Shown here: positions 58,081 to 64,000 of the stretch, in pieces
How the letters are laid out: each line of letters starts with the position of its first letter
Numbering within the stretch: the first letter of the stretch is position 1
NCBI GenBank assembly: GCA_015680685.1
Contig: MNCI01037842.1
Coordinates: 424,783 to 488,782, forward strand
DNA length: 64,000 nt
Direction: 5' to 3'
From: Gnetum montanum
Lineage: Eukaryota; Streptophyta; Gnetopsida; Gnetales; Gnetaceae
Made by a program: the position numbers and the translations under genes
Notes under the pieces: model-generated
The model's database searches: none
What the model was told of the DNA's origin: nothing
What the model saw: only the letters and a program-made list of their open reading frames with translations

Positions 58081-58900
58081 TAGATTAGGAGATTCCTAGG
58101 ATTAGTTCTTTTCCTAGGAAGGTTGACAACCTTAATCCAATCAAAGATTACATTAACATGACAGTGTGAATCTTCAAAGGTGTTTGGTTTAAACAGGACT
58201 CTAAAGATTGTGCAAAGGATAAGGGAGAAGTAGGGCTATTAGCCATTGTGTCTGTAAGGGCTTTCTAGAACTACTGGTTTGAAAGAAGGGCCTCTTTCTA
58301 GATTTATTTTCCAAACCACTCAGTTGAGGAGCCAAATGTAAGGTAATAGCCCTGGTGGTGTTATGTTGCTGTGGTTGGGTTATAATTTTATCCTACATTG
58401 ATGGAGTAGTTGGTAAGTGAGTTGAGGATGGAGGGACATGTGCAATAGAATGATGAGGATGATGAGGAAATGGGGATTCCCCTATTGGAGATTAGATTCT
58501 ATAATATTCAAGAAGATAGTAGTGATGCTAGAATGAAGCATGATTGGAAGAGTCACATGAAGAAATGGGTTGCTAAACATAGTACCCATATGGATGAGGC
58601 TACCGATAAGGATATGGTTGCCTTGGTGGTGGTATCCCTCATGACTATGGATGCTTCCACTAATGCTACTACTCATAAGATTGTGGTAGAGCTCTACTCA
58701 AGTAGTAGGCTTGTTGTTGATGGAACTACTTGGGGTTGCCGTGAGGATAAGGCAACCTTCTGGGTGCTTTCCTTCTTGTCAATCTAGGATCTAGAGCATA
58801 TAACCCAGACTCTTGCAAGTATGATAGAATAGGATAAAATCCCTTAGGATGTTCATAGTGGTAGATATTACACCAACCATCATAATCTAATTTAGTGTTC
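58081..58900 (-). other. E2 stretch between gag and protease
   Basis: No clear motif. A plus-strand frame of 105 codons (58470-58787) lies antisense to this part of the element and shows no domain. Confidence 0.4.
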
Positions 58901-58989
58901 ATAACCTCCTCTACAGTAGTAGCCTTGTCCTTACCCCTTTAGTAGGCATGTTCAACTTCCTTTCTTCTCTTGTGATTGTAATCACCACT

Positions 58990-60709
58990 TTGCTCCTTGC
59001 ATTTCTCTACTATTTTTAAATTAGTTTATAACTTCTTATCCAAAGAGTCCACATTTTATCTACCTTAGCCAAAATTTTGGAAATAGAATTTTGAATTAGC
59101 AAGGTCTTTTGCTGCACCACTTCATTAAGTGGTGCCTTCTCCTTATTGTCATAGAATTGAACCTTCTTTTTTTGGATGGAAGGGTCTCAATTATATTCTT
59201 CCACACTTTTTCTTTTTCCCAACTCTCCTTCTTCCTTTGCAACTTGCTCTATCAACCTTCGAATTTTGTGAGCTCTAAGTTCTAAAAGTCTTCCTTAGGC
59301 ATAGACCCTAAGTGTTCTCCTTGTTTTTGTTTGAAGCCCATCTATGATATGGTAGAGCTACTACCTTTGAGAATAACCATGGCTAGGAAATCTATGTAGG
59401 AGAAAATAGTACCTTTCCATGTTTGTGTCTAATGTCTCATGTATTTCTTATTTCCAACATTCGATTTACTTTTTCATATTGGAAACTCATAACTATGTTT
59501 GATACTTGTTGGTTAAGAGCTCAAGCATCATGCTCCAACATCTAATTGATTCTAGTTCTAAGGATTGGTACTAGTTTTTAACTTCTTTAATGAGTGTCCA
59601 TGGGAATAGCTTTAACTTTTTTCATTCATTTTTGAAATTTTGCAAGGCATAAAAATTATGAAAGGCTTGGAGATGATTATGTGGATCTGACTTGTATCCC
59701 CCCTTCGAGCTTGGGGATATTGTTCATATCCAATCATTTAATTCTACTATCTTTCATATGCCTTTTTGGGATTCTCTTGGCCTTTGTAATGTTGAACATA
59801 TTCCGTTTTGCAAGCAAAGGCTCATCATGATCATAACCTTTGTGATGGCCATGATGTCCATGATGCCTTCTACTACCCCTTCTTTTGTGGTGATGGTCCT
59901 CCCTTGATTGCCCACACCCCTAGTCTATACTAGTTTGGTGGTCCCTACAATCATCTCTATCTCATCGAGCACCTCCATCATGGTTATGTCCTCTATGACT
60001 TTAGTTGAAGCTTGAGAAGGAAGAAGAAGATGTTGAAGGTGAAGAAGAGGGAGAAGAGCTAGTACCAACATGGTACTTACTACCCTCTCTTATTTAGTTA
60101 CTTAATCCTCATATTTTTCCACATTTCTACCTTCATTCCTACCTTTAAAATTCCCATTATCATGAACTTGTTCTTGCCTAAACCAAGATTGTTTATAGTG
60201 GACTATAAAGTTCTAGTTCAATCCCCTCCTCATCAAAGCAAAGGAGAGTAGATTCAATGAATTGACAATACTAGAAAAGGAATCCTCTCCTTCTTTTTGG
60301 CCTAGCAAGAACAAGGGTTTATTGAACCATTTTCTCTTCAATGCTTCATGAAGTCACTCCTATTATTGATCTCTTTTGTGTTAGGCTTTAGTGGGATGGT
60401 AGCCTCAATAGTTGTGGTCTTGCATAACATATTCAGCATCAAGCCCCTAGATGCCCAACCTCATAAGAGTTTGAAGCAACATTGCAAGAACTGATCAATT
60501 GGATGGCAACATGATGTTTCCTTCTATGTCCCTCCATCACATCTACTCATCCTAAGGTAAGATGAAGGTGAGATTTGGCACATACTCATTGAGATTAGTA
60601 TATACCACTCTATATTACTAGGGAATTGGCTAATTTAACTCTTGCACCTTTATTGAGTGGATGGATGCTTGAATGATGGTGGAGAATTAGCCTTGTGTGA
60701 AGAAGTCAT
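58990..60709 (-). pseudogene. E2 gag, broken
   Basis: ATG at 60709 (MTSSHKANSPP). Then a Ser-rich stretch (SSSSPSSSSFSS, about 60040) and a His/Arg/Asp-rich stretch (RRHHGHHGHHKGYDHDEPLL, about 59860), followed by IKWLDMNNIPKLEGGY and HLQAFHNF (59740-59650), KLKLFPWTL, NMERYYFLLHRFPSHGYS and AKEEGELGKRK (about 59220). It matches E1, E3 and E4 gag in order. Stops are frequent. Gag would form the particle and bind RNA. Confidence 0.7.
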
Positions 60710-60823
60710 TTTAGAACATTGAAAAGAAAAATAGTGTGCTTGTCACTATTATTATTATTCTTAATGATTACAACTTTAAGGTTTATTATAATGTATTTAA
60801 ATAGCACACGTAGCTAACTAAAG

Positions 60824-60841
60824 TCCTTGACAACAATGCCA
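60824..60841 (-). other. E2 primer-binding site, tRNA-Asp type
   Basis: The minus strand reads TGGCATTGTTGTCAAGGA next to the LTR, TGGCGCCGTTGCCGGGGA with a few mainly transition changes. Confidence 0.7.
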
Positions 60842-60842
60842 A

Positions 60843-61724
60843 TGATGAGTAGTGAGCAATCCCTATGCTAAATCATATGAATCACTAGTGTTCACTAAGT
60901 GATTTGGTCGAATTCCATAGACTTTAGCTCTCCAAGCACACTGGGTCTAGGAAGTGAATATCAAAGACATGATCATTGTCTTCCCATTTTCACTTGTGAA
61001 ATGTAAAGGTATGATTAAGTGTCACTGAGGCACATGATTTTTATCACTTTTTCTTTTTTACTATATTTTTCTAAGTGCTGGAAACAAAGTAAATTTGATA
61101 TTTAATTAGTTTAATTTTTCTAATAACTAGCTAACACTTAACTAATCCTACTATAAGCATCCATTCTCGCTTTCCATACACATCCTGAACACATTGCCAC
61201 ACTACTTGACTACCAATCGTTAGGTGTTACTACGATTACCAAGTGTAACATATGCTTAAAGTGGCCATACTTATGTTCATTATTTAATTGATATTAATTA
61301 CGTAATTAAAATTCATTAAAGTCAAGTGCATGAAAATTTCTTAATTAAAATTCATTAAAGTCAAGTGCATGAATAATAAATGCATAAGGAAAACATTCAT
61401 CTATTCTAAGTGGTGCAAGGTTTGATAAAAGAAAGATCATCTTTATTTCCATTCACACTAAGGTGCTCAAGTACATCAGTACTTGAATAAAGATCTATAT
61501 ACTTCTTTGACTCCTACTAAAAACACTCTAAAAATATTATAAGTATAAGGAAAACAAAATACAAGGGCTTCACTACAACTAATGAAAGAAGTGCCATAAA
61601 TGTAGTGGGTAGCTATACATTTATAGGTAATGATAGAGTGCCACATCGATGGGTACCCATCAACATAGGAAACCCTACATCAATAGCATCCCATCGACAT
61701 GGCTCAATAATGCATGATTCATCA
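60843..61724 (-). repeat. E2 right (5') LTR, 882 bp
   Basis: It starts TGATGAGTAGTGAGC and ends TGCATGATTCATCA. It contains a tandem duplication of about 46 bp (taattaaaattcattaaagt and on to gtgcatgaa, twice within about 61300-61375) absent from the left LTR. Confidence 0.8.
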
Positions 61725-62290
61725 GAAATCTAATCTACAAATTTTGGTCTTGGAACAAAAGTATTTCCTAAGCTAACAACATCTCCTTTGTAGCTATTCC
61801 ACATTCAAGATAGACATCTCTACTCTTCTAAGACATCTTTCAAGGAAAATTCCAATGGCCATATTTTTGTAATTTAAGCAACAAGGGAAAATGGAAGGTT
61901 ATCAAAACTTGTATAAATAGGCATCAAGACCTAAGCTTGGAGAGAAGAAATCAAGGGTAAGAGAGAGAGAAATTGTAAAAGAAAGAAGAGATTATCTTAA
62001 GAGAGGAGAGTTTAACTCATCTTGAGCAATCTTGCTGTGAGTCGTCTTGGGTCATGGATGAGGGAATGAAAGGAAGTCATTATTGTATGAATTTGGGTCT
62101 TATGTGAAAGGAAGTGATGTGAGGATCTTGAGAATTATTTTTCCTTGGCACATTAGTTCCATTATCTTTTGTACTTCATTTAATTTATGCAAGAAAGAAT
62201 AAAGATATGTTTTCTTTTCCTATTTTAAGTGGGGTTTCTATCTTGAGGATTTGGACATCAATTGAGGTTCATGAGGTCATATCATTACCA
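61725..62290 (+). repeat. 3' part of another LTR, plus strand
   Basis: A TATA box (TATAAATA, 61912-61919), a poly(A) signal (AATAAA, 62198-62203) and a CA end at 62289-62290 are followed at once by a primer site. The 5' part is not joined here; it may lie left of E2 around 49300-49446. Confidence 0.55.
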
Positions 62291-62293
62291 AAT

Positions 62294-62311
62294 TGGTATT
62301 TGAGCATTTGG
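62294..62311 (+). other. tRNA-iMet-type primer-binding site
   Basis: TGGTATTTGAGCATTTGG follows the LTR end, close to TGGTATCAGAGC. Confidence 0.65.
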
Positions 62312-62823
62312 TTTGAAGGAAATTTACTTAAGCAAAAGAATTATTTGCATCACAACAAAAGGATTCACTCACCTCTAATGTCATTCTAATTGATGTATTT
62401 TCCATACTAAGGGTTTAATGAAGGTTCTTTTGATCTTTTTGGATGATGAATTATATTAGGTATTGGAAATTCTTATTATTTGAAATACTAATTAGCTTTG
62501 AGTAGCTTGGATTTTTAAGAATTATAAGAATCACATTTTGGATTTTCATATTTCTTGTTGAATCTATTTAGGTACTTCAAAATTATTTATGTGTACCCTT
62601 GATCTCTTTTCATTTTCTGGTGGATATTTAAAAATTCAATCCATATTTGTGAAATTGTTTGTGGATGTTTGTGTTTAGTACACATAACTAAAAAAATGAG
62701 TTGTGAGTATGTGTGTTTTGTGCTCATAGCTTAAAGAAGAGTTGTGGGTGAAACACCACAAAAATTTTGAGCTTAGTACTTGTCCAACACCAAGCAAGAC
62801 AGATGACCACGACTGCATCTGGT
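62312..62823 (+). other. Leader-like noncoding DNA after the primer site
   Basis: AT-rich with no gag recognised before the next LTR-like region starts. Confidence 0.35.
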
Positions 62824-62879
62824 GTCATACTTGGCAATTTTGGAGATTCGATACTTAATTTTCACTAAGTATGTGGTCC

Positions 62880-63260
62880 TAGTGTATATGCCCAAGTGTA
62901 CATTCCCAGCGTATACGCTCAAAATCTCAGCATATACGCCTAGCGTGCACGCTCAAGTTCACAACGTATATGCCCAGCGTACATGCCTCACATGCATGCC
63001 CAGCAGGTACAACAAATGCATACACCTAGCAATAAGATCCCCGAAGATGGCATGGAAATAGCACAGCAGAACAAGATTTGGTACAAGGTAGCAAACATCA
63101 ACGTATACACCCTAGCATATACGCCTAGCACACCAGCGTATACGCCCAGCATATACGCCAACGTCCACAACATCTATGCCTAAGTCCACATACACCCAGC
63201 ACCTCCAGCGTATATGCCCAGTGTATACGCCCATAGTCTACACTCGCTGCAAACGGTGTA
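62880..63260 (+). repeat. Variable tandem array of GTATACGCCCAGC
   Basis: Around fifteen degenerate units based on agcgtatacgcccagc, each with palindromic GTATAC or a one-base variant, stand upstream of the TATA box. Units are 12-20 bases apart and interrupted near 63000-63100 by unrelated sequence. Confidence 0.65.
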
Positions 63261-63364
63261 TACACCCAGCAAATGTAACATATTGTACACTTGTAAATTT
63301 TACGCTCTTACACCCGGTCAACACGCCACGTGTCTCCCAACCTAAGTCCACCATCAAAACCTTG

Positions 63365-63372
63365 TATAAAAG
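63365..63372 (+). promoter_or_regulatory. TATA box of the right-edge LTR
   Basis: TATAAAAG, about 100 bases after the last clear GTATAC-type unit. Confidence 0.55.
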
Positions 63373-64000
63373 CCCAATTTTTCACGAAATCCTGGTCGGT
63401 TGGCAAATTACCAAAGCACACCAGAGAGTAGAGACGCTGAGAACCAGAGCACAAAACCTCTTACCCTGGACAACCCTGTATGCTGAGCATAAAGCCTCTA
63501 CGCTATGCTTACAGTGTGAACCAGCCACAATCATCCCTGCATCCACCGGGGCTTTTCGTCGGCCTTGTGTTCCAGTCACAACTGCGTTAGACTGGTGCAT
63601 TGTACTTTCATTCTGTAATGCCATTGTTACATTTTCTTCCTACAATTGTTTACAGTCTGCATTAATTCTTGCATGTATTCTGTTTACGTTTGTTTATGTC
63701 TATGCTCTATTCGCATCATTTATGCTGTTTACGCTCTGATTTATGCCCGTTACACCGTTTACGTATAACCCAGCGTATAGCACTTCAGTGTACGTTCAGG
63801 GAAATCCTTGTCTAATCTGCGTGCGGACCATCCAAGGTACTCTACCTTCATTCATTCCAGCTTGCCCTCAGGTGAAGCTGGGATCTTCTATGTGTGTCCT
63901 GTGATCCCACAGCCTCTATTTCCTTCCAGCTGGAGATCGATGATTTCAGGCGGTACAGAAATTGGTGCTAGAAGGAGGGCCTCTTCCTAAAACCTTACCT

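Larger units (their letters stand above)
49447..61724 (-). mobile_element. E2: Athila-like gypsy element with env-like ORF, about 12.3 kb
   Basis: Minus-strand order is LTR (61724-60843), tRNA-Asp-type primer site, gag, protease, reverse transcriptase, integrase, a long noncoding stretch, env-like and coiled-coil ORF, a polypurine-like CATGGAGGTA, LTR (50321-49447). This order, the primer type and the extra 3' ORF fit the Athila lineage. Flanking 5-mers are gacac (49442-49446) and gaaat (61725-61729), which do not match well. Either the duplication has decayed or the two LTRs come from different copies. Confidence 0.7.
62824..63957 (+). repeat. LTR-like region with a GTATAC array in U3
   Basis: The order is a repeat array (62880-63260), a TATA box (TATAAAAG, 63365-63372), a more GC-rich R/U5-like part, and a CA end at about 63956-63957. 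After five bases comes TGGTGCTAGAAGGAGGGC, a primer-site candidate for a tRNA I cannot assign. The left end (TGTCATAC at 62824) is a guess. The internal region continues past the window. Confidence 0.5.

Noticed and set aside
58470-58787. Plus-strand frame of 105 codons
   Set aside because: It is antisense to the gag-protease part of E2 and carries no domain.
62880-63260. CRISPR-like array
   Set aside because: Repeats are degenerate, spacing is irregular, there are no unique spacers of constant length, and the context is an LTR in a plant genome.
63176-63739. Plus-strand frame of 187 codons
   Set aside because: It crosses the GTATAC array, the TATA box and the R/U5-like part of an LTR and has no domain; length comes from GC-richer composition.

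Overview
This window looks like intergenic DNA of a large, AT-rich plant nuclear genome, most likely a gymnosperm or another slowly purged seed plant. That is an inference from dense nested and heavily decayed LTR retrotransposons, an L1-type LINE, tRNA-derived SINE-like copies, plant-type intron borders and a plant bHLH/ACT-type gene family. Almost nothing is a long intact ORF. Most protein homology survives as frames broken by stops and frameshifts.

Layout. 1-2.1 kb: an exon-like start, a dispersed repeat copy, a 370-bp-period tandem duplication and a cluster of SINE-like copies. 3.3-8.4 kb and 14.4-14.9 kb: three tandem copies (A, B, C) of one gene or its 5' flank. Copy B (7400-8351) can be read as three phase-0 exons ending in a bHLH-type ACT-like domain. 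Copy A is a pseudogene and copy C keeps only the 5' flank. 10.8-11.9 kb: a solo LTR with a perfect 5-bp target duplication, inserted into a second copy of the repeat seen at 232-352. 14.87-18.18 kb: a truncated Ty3/gypsy element (E3) whose gag is interrupted by a GC-rich block. 18.2-20.6 kb: an L1-type LINE on the minus strand with endonuclease and reverse transcriptase remains. 22.5-33.6 kb: an LTR element without recognisable genes (E6), into which a gag-only gypsy element (E1, 23006-29378, target duplication TATAC) inserted; E1 itself carries a truncated Ty1/copia piece. 35.5-36.6 kb: the end of another gypsy pol (E7), cut by the plus-strand element E4. 40.2-47.0 kb: a full-layout gypsy element (E5: LTR-gag-PR-RT-RH-INT-LTR) sitting inside an older gag (E8). 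49.4-61.7 kb: a 12.3-kb gypsy element (E2) with gag, PR, RT, a broken integrase and an env-like 3' ORF. 61.7-64 kb: two further LTR-like regions, one with a tRNA-iMet primer site and one with a tandem array of a palindromic motif.

How the parts relate. E1, E2, E3, E4, E8 and the solo LTR look like one superfamily: LTR ends TGATGAGT/ACTCATCA, a primer site resembling the tRNA-Asp type (TGGCGCCGTTGCCGGGGA with transitions), a shared gag, and in E1 and E2 a shared 3' coiled-coil ORF. This fits Athila-like elements. E5, E6 and the copia piece use initiator-tRNA-Met-type primer sites. Nesting order supports E6 before E1, E8 before E5, and the iMet-primed LTR at the right edge possibly before E2. 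Coordinates of decayed features are estimates made by eye; no alignment or database search was run.
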